A DNA stretch of 64,000 bases from Winogradskya humida (GTDB lineage Bacteria > Actinomycetota > Actinomycetes > Mycobacteriales > Micromonosporaceae), in assembly GCF_016862215.1 (NCBI RefSeq), contig NZ_BOMN01000115.1, positions 62,001 to 126,000 of the forward strand, in the 5' to 3' direction. Position 1 is the stretch's first letter, and each line of letters starts with the position of its first letter. The translations under genes were made by a program, and so were the position numbers. Below the pieces are notes generated by a model. That model did no database searches, was not told the origin of the DNA, and saw only the letters and a list, made by a program, of their open reading frames with translations. Shown one piece after another: positions 35,076 through 43,135 of this stretch.

Positions 35076-36317
35076 TCAGCGCAGGCGGAAGAGGACTTCG
35101 CCGGCGTCGGGGACGACGAGGGTGTCCGGGTCGGCGGTGAACGCGGCGATGTCGATGGTGGCGGGGTCGCGGTAGCCGAGGTTGGCTGCTCGGCAGACCG
35201 CTGAAGGGATGGCGGTGGCGAGGGTGACCTGGACTCGGAGGTGTTCCTCGCCGGTGGCCGGGTCGTACGTGCCGGCGCCGCGCAGGTGGGTGGAGTGGGC
35301 GAGCACTCCCCAGTGGACGTGCTTGAACGTGTCCCACTGTTTCACGAAGTAGTCGCGGCAGTGGTAGCCGATCTCGTGGATCTGGGGGTGGCTGGTGGCG
35401 ATCTCGCGGATGTGCGGGGCGTAGAGGATGACCTCGCCACCGTCCGCCACGATCGGTTCGACCTTGTAGAAGCCCTTCGCGCCGGTCCAGATCTCGTCGT
35501 ACATCGCGGGGATCAGGGACAGCACGCGGCGTACGGGGGCGTCGAGATAGGTGACGTGGGTGGCGGCGCTGACCTCGGCGGCGCTCGCCCAGGAGGACAG
35601 GCAGCCGCCGAACGAGACGGAGTGCAGGCCTCCTCCGGTGGCGGTGACCACGCTGAGGGCGTACTTCTCGGCGGGGATGAGGGCGGCGCCGTCGTTGATG
35701 AGGGCGCGGACCGGGGTGAGGCCGGTCGTGCCGATGATCTCGGCGGAGGTGATCAGCGCGCCGAGCCAGTGCGATACGTCGATGATCGTCTGACCGCCGA
35801 CGCCGGGGAAGAAGTACTTGTTGCCGCCGGACATGCCGACCACCTCGTGCGGCAGGACCGGGCCGACGACCAGGGCGATGTCGTGGTCGAGGACCGCGCG
35901 GTTGAGCAGCACCTCGACGTCGCCGCTCATCCGGCCCTCGGAGAGCTCCTCGATCCGCGCGCCGGGGATGGTTCCGAGGTTGGCGAACGTCGACGGTTTC
36001 CACCACTCGTGGTTGATCACCTCGGTGCCGGGGAGCGGTGTCCCCAGGTGGGCATCGAGCTCTGCGCCGGTCATCGGGCGATGGGTGCCGAGCGCGATCA
36101 GGATCGTCAGCCGCGACACCCGGCCGTGCAGGGCCCGGTGCACGGCCCGGATCAGGAGCGGGAGCGGACAGGTACGCGTGGCGTCCGGCACGAGCACGCA
36201 CACGCTCCGCCCGTCAAGATCCAGCCCGCCCAGCTGCTCGACGACGAAGCCGGTGACCTCGTCGTCGGTGAGGATGCGGTCAGGGCCGCCCAGTCGCTTG
36301 GATGAAGCCGGCCTCAT
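35076..36317 (-). CDS. LarA-family nickel-pincer-dependent racemase/epimerase
   Basis: This 413-aa LarA homologue keeps the residues known from lactate racemase: Asp45/Arg48 (PDATR), His79 (LGTHR), His157 (PHE), Lys167 (SGGNK, site of pincer attachment) and His183 (SHW). Spacings His157-Lys167-His183 equal those in the lactobacillus enzyme. LarA homologues racemise or epimerise 2-hydroxy acids. It is last in an eight-gene sugar operon (ATGA overlap with the gene before), so I infer a sugar-acid substrate, perhaps D-mannonate/D-gluconate C2 epimerisation. larE, larB and larC for the cofactor lie at 49-51.7 kb. Confidence 0.85.
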   Translation of the reverse strand: MRPASSKRLGGPDRILTDDEVTGFVVEQLGGLDLDGRSVCVLVPDATRTCPLPLLIRAVHRALHGRVSRLTILIALGTHRPMTGAELDAHLGTPLPGTEVINHEWWKPSTFANLGTIPGARIEELSEGRMSGDVEVLLNRAVLDHDIALVVGPVLPHEVVGMSGGNKYFFPGVGGQTIIDVSHWLGALITSAEIIGTTGLTPVRALINDGAALIPAEKYALSVVTATGGGLHSVSFGGCLSSWASAAEVSAATHVTYLDAPVRRVLSLIPAMYDEIWTGAKGFYKVEPIVADGGEVILYAPHIREIATSHPQIHEIGYHCRDYFVKQWDTFKHVHWGVLAHSTHLRGAGTYDPATGEEHLRVQVTLATAIPSAVCRAANLGYRDPATIDIAAFTADPDTLVVPDAGEVLFRLR

Positions 36318-37165
36318 GACGCTGTCCACTGCTGGGCCCAGGCGAACGACATGCGGTGGGACTCCTTCTTCGACGCGACGCTGGGCTCGTCGACCTCGAT
36401 CATGTAGTCGCCGTCGTAGCCCGCCGGGATCGCGGCCAGCACGGCGTCGAAGTCGACCACGCCGAGACCCGGTTCGGCCCAGAGTCGTTTGCTGTCGGTC
36501 GCTTCACGGTACGACAGGTCGCGCCGATCGAGCAGGTCGGCGAAGCAGTCCTTGAGGTGGATCCCGCCGAGCCGGTCGGCGTACCGCGTGATGAACGCCG
36601 CCGGGTCGATGCCCGCCCAGCGCAGATGCCCGGTGTCCGGTCCGACGCCGATCACGTCCGGGCCGAGGTCGTCGAGCAGCTTCGTGATCTCGTGCTCGGT
36701 CTCGAAGACGCCGCCGACGTGCGAGTGGTGCAGCGGTCGCAGCCCCTCGGCGGCGAGCACCCGGCTGACCTGCCCGCAGGCGTCGATCGCCCGATCGAGC
36801 CGGCCCGCGTCGAAGCCGGTGCCCACGGCCGGTGCGGCGAGGCGTTCCGGGCGGCCCATCGAGGAGACCATCGTGCGGTCGAGACCCAGCGCGACCTGGA
36901 CGGCGGCGAACCGTCTGGCCCGCTCGATCTCGTCGGCGAGCACCACGGTCTCGTCGAACGGGGAGTTGAACAGGCTCAGGGCCGGGCTCAGGCCGTACCC
37001 TGCGATCCAGTTCTGGTATTGATCTGCGGTCATGTCCTCGGGCACGTCCGCCTTGACCGCCGTGAAGCCGATCTCCTGGAAGTCGGCGAACGCCTCGGCG
37101 AGGACCTCGCGGGTCTTGCCCGCCGAAGCCCAGTAGGGGATGGGGTTCGCGGCGATGCGTCTCAT
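36314..37165 (-). CDS. Sugar phosphate isomerase/epimerase (xylose-isomerase-like TIM barrel)
   Basis: The 283-aa protein begins MRRIAANPIPYWAS, with FQEIGFTAVKADVP. The metal-binding core is LHHSHVGGVFET (His), GVGPDTGHLRWAG (Asp/His), GIHLKDC (His) and MIEVDEP (Glu), as in the AP-endonuclease-2/IolE-like family. It probably isomerises or epimerises a keto-sugar. Translation-coupled on both sides by ATGA overlaps. Confidence 0.87.
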   Translation of the reverse strand: MRRIAANPIPYWASAGKTREVLAEAFADFQEIGFTAVKADVPEDMTADQYQNWIAGYGLSPALSLFNSPFDETVVLADEIERARRFAAVQVALGLDRTMVSSMGRPERLAAPAVGTGFDAGRLDRAIDACGQVSRVLAAEGLRPLHHSHVGGVFETEHEITKLLDDLGPDVIGVGPDTGHLRWAGIDPAAFITRYADRLGGIHLKDCFADLLDRRDLSYREATDSKRLWAEPGLGVVDFDAVLAAIPAGYDGDYMIEVDEPSVASKKESHRMSFAWAQQWTAS

Positions 37166-38202
37166 GACAGGGTCACCGGGCGGCCGGTGCGCGCCGACTC
37201 GTAGGCCCCCGCGATGACCCCGATCGACTGCCGGTTGGTCTCCAGGTCGACGCGTAGCTTCTCGGTGCCCGCCAGCGCCCCGAGGAAGTTGAGATACTGG
37301 CGCTGATGGGTGTCACCGAGCCCCACGCTGCCAGAAACAGATGAGGTCATGCGCGTGCCGCCCATCAGCACCTCCGAGGGGACAGTTCCGGCAGGCGTCG
37401 AGTGAAAGAACGCCATCTGATCGTTGTCGATCACCGCGGAGCCTCGATCGCCGTGGACCTGCAGGCGGGCGCTCAGCCCCGGGTACGCCGACGTGGTCGC
37501 GTGCAGCACCCCGAGCGCCCCCGACGCGAACCGCACCACCCCGACCGCGACGTCCTCCACCTCGATGCGTTCGTGGGCCAGGGTCCCGGTGTACGCGAAC
37601 ACCTCCACGGGTCGCCCGAGCGCGGCGATGAGCAGGTCGACGGTGTGCACCCCCTGGTTCATCAGCGCGCCGCCGCCGTCGAGGTCCCACGTCCCACGCC
37701 AGTCCCCGGAGTCGTAGTAGCTCTGCCCGCGCCACCAGTCGATCGCCGCGATGCCCGACGTGAGCCGCCCGAACTCGCCGCGCTCGATCGCCGCCAGGGT
37801 CTGCTCCGTCGCCGGGTCGAAGCGGTGCTGCGAGATCACCGTGACGAGGGTGCCGGCCCGCTGCCGGGCCGCGATGATCTCGTCGGTACGCGCGACCGTG
37901 ATCTCCGCCGGCTTCTCCAGGATCACGTGCTTGCCCGCGTTCAGCGCCTCGATCGCGACCTCGCCGTGCCTGCCGGTCGGCGTGCAGACCACCACGACGT
38001 CGACGTCCTCGGCGGACAGGGCCGCGCCCAGGGACGGGTACGGGCGGCCGCCGTGGTCGGCGGTCAGCCGCTCCGCGCGTACTGAGTCGACGTCGGCGAC
38101 CGCGACCAGCTCGATGCGATCGCTGAGCGCCTGAATGACCGACCCGTGGTGTTTGCCGATCACCCCCGCGCCGACCAGGGCGAACTTCGTCTTCGGGGTC
38201 AC
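37162..38202 (-). CDS. Gfo/Idh/MocA family oxidoreductase
   Basis: The 346-aa protein has an N-terminal Rossmann fold (FALVGAGVIGKHHGSVI), VVVVCTPTGRHGEVAIEAL, the catalytic-region EKP (HVILEKPAE), and GGGALMNQGVHTVDLL (His of the C-terminal domain). It oxidises or reduces a sugar or sugar acid with NAD(P). Start is GTG 38202, giving a GTGA overlap with the gene before. It is complete, unlike its paralogue at 39026-39904. Confidence 0.92.
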   Translation of the reverse strand: MTPKTKFALVGAGVIGKHHGSVIQALSDRIELVAVADVDSVRAERLTADHGGRPYPSLGAALSAEDVDVVVVCTPTGRHGEVAIEALNAGKHVILEKPAEITVARTDEIIAARQRAGTLVTVISQHRFDPATEQTLAAIERGEFGRLTSGIAAIDWWRGQSYYDSGDWRGTWDLDGGGALMNQGVHTVDLLIAALGRPVEVFAYTGTLAHERIEVEDVAVGVVRFASGALGVLHATTSAYPGLSARLQVHGDRGSAVIDNDQMAFFHSTPAGTVPSEVLMGGTRMTSSVSGSVGLGDTHQRQYLNFLGALAGTEKLRVDLETNRQSIGVIAGAYESARTGRPVTLS

Positions 38203-39026
38203 TGGAACTCGATCTCCTCGGCTGTCAGCAGGTCGGTGAACGACTGCCAGGCGGTGCGGAACAGGTCCGGTCCGGAGAAACCGCCGGTGGTGTGGCCGGC
38301 GGCCAGGTGCGGTTCGAGGGAGAAGAATCCGTCGAACCCGTCGTGGTGAAGCGCCCGCATCGTCGCGGCCACCTCACCGTCGCCCTGCCCGGCCGGCACC
38401 ACCGTGCCGTCGACGGCGAAGGCGTCCTTGATCTGTACGTACTCCACGTGCGGCCGCAGCATCGCGTACCCGTCGGTGTAGGGCCGGACCCCGACCTGGA
38501 CGAAGTTCGCCGGGTCCCAGGCCAGCCGCAGGTACGGCGAGTCCACCGAGCGGACCAGGTCGAGGCAGCGTTCCGGCACGTCGCCGTAGATCTCCTTCTC
38601 GTTCTCGTGCAGCAGGATCAGGTCGGACTCCTCGGCTACGCGGGTCAGGGCGCGCATCCGGTCGATCACCTCACCGCGGTGCTCGGCGGGGTCGGCGCCG
38701 GGTGGCAGGAAGAACGAGAAGATCCGGATGTACGGCGCGCCGAGCAGGTGGGCCACCTCGGCGGCGTGGCGCATGCGGTCGAGGTGCGGCGCGAAGTCCT
38801 TGCGTACGCCTATCTTCCCGATCGGCGAGCCGATGCTGGACACCTGGAGCCCGTACCGTGCGAGGGTTTTCTTGACGGTGTCGAGTTGCTCGGGGGAGAG
38901 GTCGAGGATGTTGATGTCCCAGGCGCTGCGCACCTCGGCGAACGTGAGGCCGAGCCCCGCGGCGACCTCGCACTGCTCGGTGAAGTCGGGGGAGATCTCG
39001 TCGATGAAACCGGACAGCGTCCACAT
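38199..39026 (-). CDS. Sugar phosphate isomerase/epimerase (TIM barrel)
   Basis: The 275-aa protein has MWTLSGFIDEISPDFTEQCEVAAGLGL, then LILLHENEKEIYGD (Glu ligand), LRLAWDPANFVQVG (Asp), YVQIKDAF and FFSLEPHL (late Glu), the metal site of the xylose-isomerase-like family. It pairs with a Gfo/Idh enzyme on each side, the common arrangement for redox-epimerisation of sugars. ATG 39026 overlaps the previous stop by one base (TGATG). Confidence 0.87.
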   Translation of the reverse strand: MWTLSGFIDEISPDFTEQCEVAAGLGLTFAEVRSAWDINILDLSPEQLDTVKKTLARYGLQVSSIGSPIGKIGVRKDFAPHLDRMRHAAEVAHLLGAPYIRIFSFFLPPGADPAEHRGEVIDRMRALTRVAEESDLILLHENEKEIYGDVPERCLDLVRSVDSPYLRLAWDPANFVQVGVRPYTDGYAMLRPHVEYVQIKDAFAVDGTVVPAGQGDGEVAATMRALHHDGFDGFFSLEPHLAAGHTTGGFSGPDLFRTAWQSFTDLLTAEEIEFQ

Positions 39027-39904
39027 CAGTAGAGCCCTTCGATGAGCCGTTGTGCTTTCAACGCCTCCTGCGGGCCGATCCAGAACGGCTCCGGATCGCT
39101 CAGGCGGCGGTAGAAGTCGGCGATGAGCAGCTGGTGGGAGGCGCCCCAATAGCTACGCCCGCCGCCGCTCGCCGCCTGCTCGGCGATGACCTCGGTCCGC
39201 CCGTCCGCCCACGTGACGGTCAGGTCGCCGCGGATCAGCAGGGTGGCCCGCTCGGCGACGATCTCGATCGTGACCGGGGCGTCGGTGGCGTTGGCGAGCG
39301 TCGCGAAGAACGTGCTGCGGGCGCCGCCGGCGTGGTCGAGGATCAGGTGCGCGGTGTCCTCCACGTCGACGCCGGGGATGGCGAGGTAGCCGGCGGTCCG
39401 CCCGCGTGCCCGGGTGACGTCGCCGACCAGCCAGAGCAGCAGGTCCAGGGTGTGGATCGCCTGGTTGATCAGCACTCCGCCGCCGCTGCGTCTACGCTGC
39501 CCACGCCACGGACGGGCCCGGTAGTACGCCTCGTCGCGGTGCCACAGCACGGACGCCGACGCACCCCGGACCGCGCCGACCTTCCCCGAGGCGATCAGGT
39601 CATGAGCCGCCATCGAGGTCGGGTTGTAGCGGTTCTGCAGGCACACCCCGATCTTCCTGCCGGGGTACGCGCCGACCAGCTGCTCCGCCTCCGCGACGGT
39701 GTGCGCGACCGGCTTTTCGAGCAGAACGTGCGCGCCACTGCGAAGAGCTTTGAGAGCGACGGGTACGTGCTGGTCGTGCGGCGTACACACATGCACCACG
39801 TCCGGTTGGTCGCCGGCGTCGACCAGCTCGACGCCCAACTGGGAGATCGCCGCGAGATGCACCACCGACACGTCGCCGCGGCCGATCACCGCCACCCGGG
39901 TCAC
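39026..39904 (-). CDS. Gfo/Idh/MocA family oxidoreductase with shortened Rossmann domain
   Basis: The 292-aa protein starts with GTG 39904 (GTGA overlap with the permease). It has VAVIGRGDVSVVHLAAISQLGVELV, then almost at once QPDVVHVCTPHDQH. About 35 residues that normally form the second and third strands (cofactor ribose-binding region) are absent. Downstream parts are normal: EKPVAHTV, NRYNPTSMAA, GGGVLINQAIHTLDLLLW. The loss is in frame. Cofactor binding may be altered or lost. Confidence 0.82.
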   Translation of the reverse strand: MTRVAVIGRGDVSVVHLAAISQLGVELVDAGDQPDVVHVCTPHDQHVPVALKALRSGAHVLLEKPVAHTVAEAEQLVGAYPGRKIGVCLQNRYNPTSMAAHDLIASGKVGAVRGASASVLWHRDEAYYRARPWRGQRRRSGGGVLINQAIHTLDLLLWLVGDVTRARGRTAGYLAIPGVDVEDTAHLILDHAGGARSTFFATLANATDAPVTIEIVAERATLLIRGDLTVTWADGRTEVIAEQAASGGGRSYWGASHQLLIADFYRRLSDPEPFWIGPQEALKAQRLIEGLY

Positions 39905-40764
39905 TTCACGCCGCCCGTGGTCAGCCCGCCCACCAGATAGCGCTGGAACACCAGGTAGAGCACGACCACCGGGACCGCGCAGATCAGTGCGGCGGCCATC
40001 ATCTGCGAGTACACCGGGACCGCTCCGCCCTCCTGCGAGGAACCGAAGACCTGCAGCGCCACGGCCGCGGTGTGCGTGTCGGGCCGGGTCAGCACCGACG
40101 CGAACAGCACGTCGTTCCAGCCGAGCAGGAACGCGAAGATCCCGGCGACCACGATCGCCGGCAGGCTCAGCGGGAAGATGATGCGGCGCAGGATGACCAG
40201 CGTGGACGCGCCGTCGGTGCGGGCCGCCTCCTCCAGCTCGCGGGGCAGCCCGCGCAGATAGGTCACCATCACCCAGGTGGAGAACGGCAACGCGAACGTC
40301 AGGTACGCCACGAACAGCCCCCACCGGGTGCCGATCACGGTCAGCCCCAGATAGTTGCCGGCCGACGAGAACATCACGAACACCGGCAGCAGCATCAGCG
40401 TGCCCGGGATGCTCTGCAACCCGACCAGGCCCCGCAGGATCGTCAGCCGGCCCGTGAACGTGTAGCGGACCAGGACGTACGCCGTGGTCGTCCCGAGCAG
40501 CGCCGACGCGACCGCGGTCAGCGCGCACACGATCAGGCTGTTGACGATGCCGGTGAGCAGATCGGCCGTCGTCCAGACCCTGGTGTAGCTGTCCAGGCTG
40601 AACGAGCTCGGCCAGAACTCCCCGGACGCCACACCGACATCGCTGTTGAGCGAGGCCAGCACGATGTAGAGGATCGGCGCCAGCACGATCGCGCACAGCA
40701 CCGCGGTCAGCGTGACGATCAACGGCCGGGGGAGCAGCCGGGTGGCTTCCGCCGAGGCGCTCAT
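39901..40764 (-). CDS. Sugar ABC transporter permease (MalG/CUT1 type)
   Basis: The 287-aa protein has six TM helices and the permease EAA loop YLRGLPRELEEAARTDGASTLVILRRIIFPLSLPAI, which contacts the ATPase. It works with the permease and binding protein upstream in the operon. No ATP-binding subunit is encoded in the window, so a shared MsiK-type ATPase elsewhere is likely. Starts at ATG 40764 in an ATGA overlap. Confidence 0.94.
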   Translation of the reverse strand: MSASAEATRLLPRPLIVTLTAVLCAIVLAPILYIVLASLNSDVGVASGEFWPSSFSLDSYTRVWTTADLLTGIVNSLIVCALTAVASALLGTTTAYVLVRYTFTGRLTILRGLVGLQSIPGTLMLLPVFVMFSSAGNYLGLTVIGTRWGLFVAYLTFALPFSTWVMVTYLRGLPRELEEAARTDGASTLVILRRIIFPLSLPAIVVAGIFAFLLGWNDVLFASVLTRPDTHTAAVALQVFGSSQEGGAVPVYSQMMAAALICAVPVVVLYLVFQRYLVGGLTTGGVK

Positions 40765-41627
40765 CGGCGGCCTCCTTCCTCGTGGACGTCCAGGCGTACG
40801 GCGCGCAGATAGGCGAAGAGCGGAATCGCGATGATGATCAGTGACACGACGGCCATCGCCGCGCTCAGCCCGAACCGCAGACTCTGGAAACTGGTGACGT
40901 AGACCAGCATCGGCATCACGTTGACGTCGTCCGGCGCGGGTGCCCCGAACAGCACGAACGGCAGCGTGAAATTGTTGATGTGGTTGAGCGTGGCGAGCAG
41001 GCAGGCCAGCAGCACCGGGCCGCGCAGATACGGCAGCACCACCCGGGTCAGCTTCGGCCACCACGTCGCGCCGTCGACCGCCGACGCCTCGTGCACCTCG
41101 TGGTCGACCGACTGCAGCGCGGCGAGCGCCATCAGGTAGATGAACGGCCACGCCGCCCAGATCTCCACCAGGATCAGCGCCCAGTACGACCGTGGCCCGC
41201 TCAGCCACAGCGAACCGTCCGCGCCGAGCCAGTTGTTCACCACCCCGTCGGGCTGCAACATGGTCCGCCAGACGGTGGCGACCACGAACGACGGCAGGAC
41301 ATACGGGATCAGGAAGACCGCACGGACCAGAGCGCGGCCACGGTACGCGTTCTGGGTGACCAGGGCGGCCGCTATGCCGATCGGGATCGTGGCGAGCGTG
41401 GACAGCACCGCGAACGACACGCTGATCCAGATGGAGTGCAGCAGCCCCGACCCCAGCGACTCCGTGTAGTTGCCGAGCCCGATGAACGGCGCCTGCACCC
41501 ACCGGCGCAGCGTGTACTGGTCCAGGTCGATCGTCGAGATCCACCCCGCCAGGCCGAGCGGGAGCAGGATGACCAGGATCATCAGCGCCCCGCCCGGCGC
41601 GAGGAGCCACAGCGGCCGCTGCCGCAT
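40761..41627 (-). CDS. Sugar ABC transporter permease (MalF/CUT1 type)
   Basis: The 288-aa protein begins MRQRPLWLLAPGGALMILVILLPLG and has six TM helices and the EAA-type loop (HEVHEASAVDGATWWPKLTRVVLPYLRGP). The start ATG 41627 shares one base with the stop of the binding protein gene (TAATG). Confidence 0.94.
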   Translation of the reverse strand: MRQRPLWLLAPGGALMILVILLPLGLAGWISTIDLDQYTLRRWVQAPFIGLGNYTESLGSGLLHSIWISVSFAVLSTLATIPIGIAAALVTQNAYRGRALVRAVFLIPYVLPSFVVATVWRTMLQPDGVVNNWLGADGSLWLSGPRSYWALILVEIWAAWPFIYLMALAALQSVDHEVHEASAVDGATWWPKLTRVVLPYLRGPVLLACLLATLNHINNFTLPFVLFGAPAPDDVNVMPMLVYVTSFQSLRFGLSAAMAVVSLIIIAIPLFAYLRAVRLDVHEEGGRR

Positions 41628-42946
41628 TACTTGGCCCGGTCGAGAGCCGATTGCGCCTTCTTCTGCGCGTCGGCGAGCCGGCCGTCGATCGTCGCGGTGC
41701 TGATCGAGCCCTTCGACAGGTCCGGGATGGACTGCACGACGGCGTTGGTCAGGGCGAGCTGCACGTCGGCCCAGGCGCCGGAGAACGGCGTCGCCACCGA
41801 CTTCTGCTGCGCCTCGACGACGACTTTGAGCTTCGGGTCGGACTGCAGGCTCTGCGCCGCCGCCGCGTTCGACGGCAACTGGCCGAGCTGCTTGTAGATC
41901 TCCAGCTGGGCCGGCTCGTCGGTGATCAGCCTGACGAACTGGAACGCCAGGTCCTTGTTCTTGGAGTAGTCCGCGACCAGCAGGTTGTCGCCGGAGAGGA
42001 TGCTCGCCGCCTCGACCCCGTTCGCCGGGCGGCTCGTCGCACCGGGCGGCACTGTCGGGAGCAGCGCGAACTGCCACTTGCCCTTGACCGCGCCCGCGTC
42101 GAGCGCCTTGGTCGCCAGCGCCGACGTCAGCGCCATGTAGCCGGTCTTACCCTCGGCGAACGCGGCGATCGCCTGCGAGTTGGTCCAGCCCACCGCCGCG
42201 GGATCGACCACCTTGTCGGTGGCCAGCCAGCCGAAATACGTCTGGTACGCCTTCTGCACCGCCGGATCCTGGATACGCGCCGTCTTCCCGTCCACAATCG
42301 GGTTACCGGCCTGCGCGGACATGCCCCAGATGAACTTCCACGGGTCGAAGTTGTCCTTGTACGCCACCGCCAGCCCGTGCTGGTCGCCGGTCGTCAGCTT
42401 CTTCGCCTGCTCGGTCAGCTCGTCCCAGGTCGTCGCGGGCTTGTCGATGCCCGCGGCCTTGAGCAGCTCGGTGTTGTAGACCATCACGAAAGGCCGCCCC
42501 ACCCACGGGATGCCGATCTGGTTCTGCTCGTCCGGCCCCGAAATGCCCAGCGCCGACGGGATGAACTTCTCCTTGCCGCCGACCTGCTTCCACTGTTCGT
42601 CGCCCAGGGTCACAAAGGCCTTGGTGGAGTACGCCGTGGGCGTGAACGTCGTGCCGACCGCGTACACGTCGGGGCCGGAGCCGGACACCACCGACGTCTG
42701 GATCTTCGTGAGCTCGTCGTTGGCGCTCGCGAACGTCTCCCACTTCACGTCGGCGCCGGTCTGCGTCCTGAACTGCTCGGCGATGGACTTCTGCCAGGCC
42801 TGCTGCTCCTGGGGATACTGCGTGTTCGCCGCGATGAGCACGTTGATCGATTTACCGCCGCCGCTGTCGTCCCCGCCGCCGCACGCCGCCATCGCGAGCG
42901 TGAGGGTCAGGATCGCCGTGCCGGCCAAAGTTTTACTGGAGCGCAT
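41627..42946 (-). CDS. Extracellular solute-binding lipoprotein of a sugar ABC importer
   Basis: The 439-aa family-1 binding protein has a lipobox LAMAAC (lipidated Cys22) after a 21-residue signal. The mature part has INVLIAANTQYPQEQQAW, DVKWETFASANDEL, DVYAVGT, and GKTGYMALTSALATKAL, as in sugar-binding proteins of CUT1 transporters. AGGAGA precedes the ATG. It is the first gene of the eight-gene operon. Ligand unknown; neighbouring uronate genes suggest a uronate or uronate-containing saccharide. Confidence 0.93.
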   Translation of the reverse strand: MRSSKTLAGTAILTLTLAMAACGGGDDSGGGKSINVLIAANTQYPQEQQAWQKSIAEQFRTQTGADVKWETFASANDELTKIQTSVVSGSGPDVYAVGTTFTPTAYSTKAFVTLGDEQWKQVGGKEKFIPSALGISGPDEQNQIGIPWVGRPFVMVYNTELLKAAGIDKPATTWDELTEQAKKLTTGDQHGLAVAYKDNFDPWKFIWGMSAQAGNPIVDGKTARIQDPAVQKAYQTYFGWLATDKVVDPAAVGWTNSQAIAAFAEGKTGYMALTSALATKALDAGAVKGKWQFALLPTVPPGATSRPANGVEAASILSGDNLLVADYSKNKDLAFQFVRLITDEPAQLEIYKQLGQLPSNAAAAQSLQSDPKLKVVVEAQQKSVATPFSGAWADVQLALTNAVVQSIPDLSKGSISTATIDGRLADAQKKAQSALDRAK

Positions 42947-43000
42947 GTGGTCTCCTTCGTTTGTTACGCGATGGTTTCCTCACGGCGTCCGGCGGCACAA

Positions 43001-43075
43001 TGAGTTGCCGTTTGTTGCCGGGGGCTGAGTTGCCGTTTGTTGCCGGGGGCTGAGCTGCCGTTTGTTGCCAGCGGC
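43001..43075. repeat. Three tandem 25-bp repeats in the divergent control region
   Basis: Units 43001-43025 and 43026-43050 are identical (TGAGTTGCCGTTTGTTGCC then GGGGGC); the third (43051-43075) differs at three bases. Each unit contains two GTTGCC-type half-sites, the same half-site as in the palindrome at 43082-43105. The array lies between the binding-protein gene (start 42946) and uxaC (43136). It may be a cooperative operator array. There are no spacers, so it is not CRISPR. Confidence 0.85.
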
Positions 43076-43081
43076 GTCGCT

Positions 43082-43105
43082 GCAACAGGTGGCAACCACT
43101 TGCCG
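43082..43105. promoter_or_regulatory. Putative LacI-family operator upstream of uxaC
   Basis: TGGCAACCACTTGCCG (43090-43105) is a palindrome with TGGCAA/TTGCC arms. The 23-base segment 43082-43104 is, on the opposite strand, identical at 21 of 23 positions to 51776-51798 in front of larE. Both sites are about 31 bp from the start codon of the gene they precede. The LacI protein at 51748-52788 is the natural candidate. Confidence 0.72.
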
Positions 43106-43135
43106 CCGCGCCGGCCACCCGCGAACGCTCGGGCG

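Noticed and set aside
43001-43075. CRISPR array
   Set aside because: The 25-bp units are directly adjacent with no spacers, only three copies, and no cas genes.
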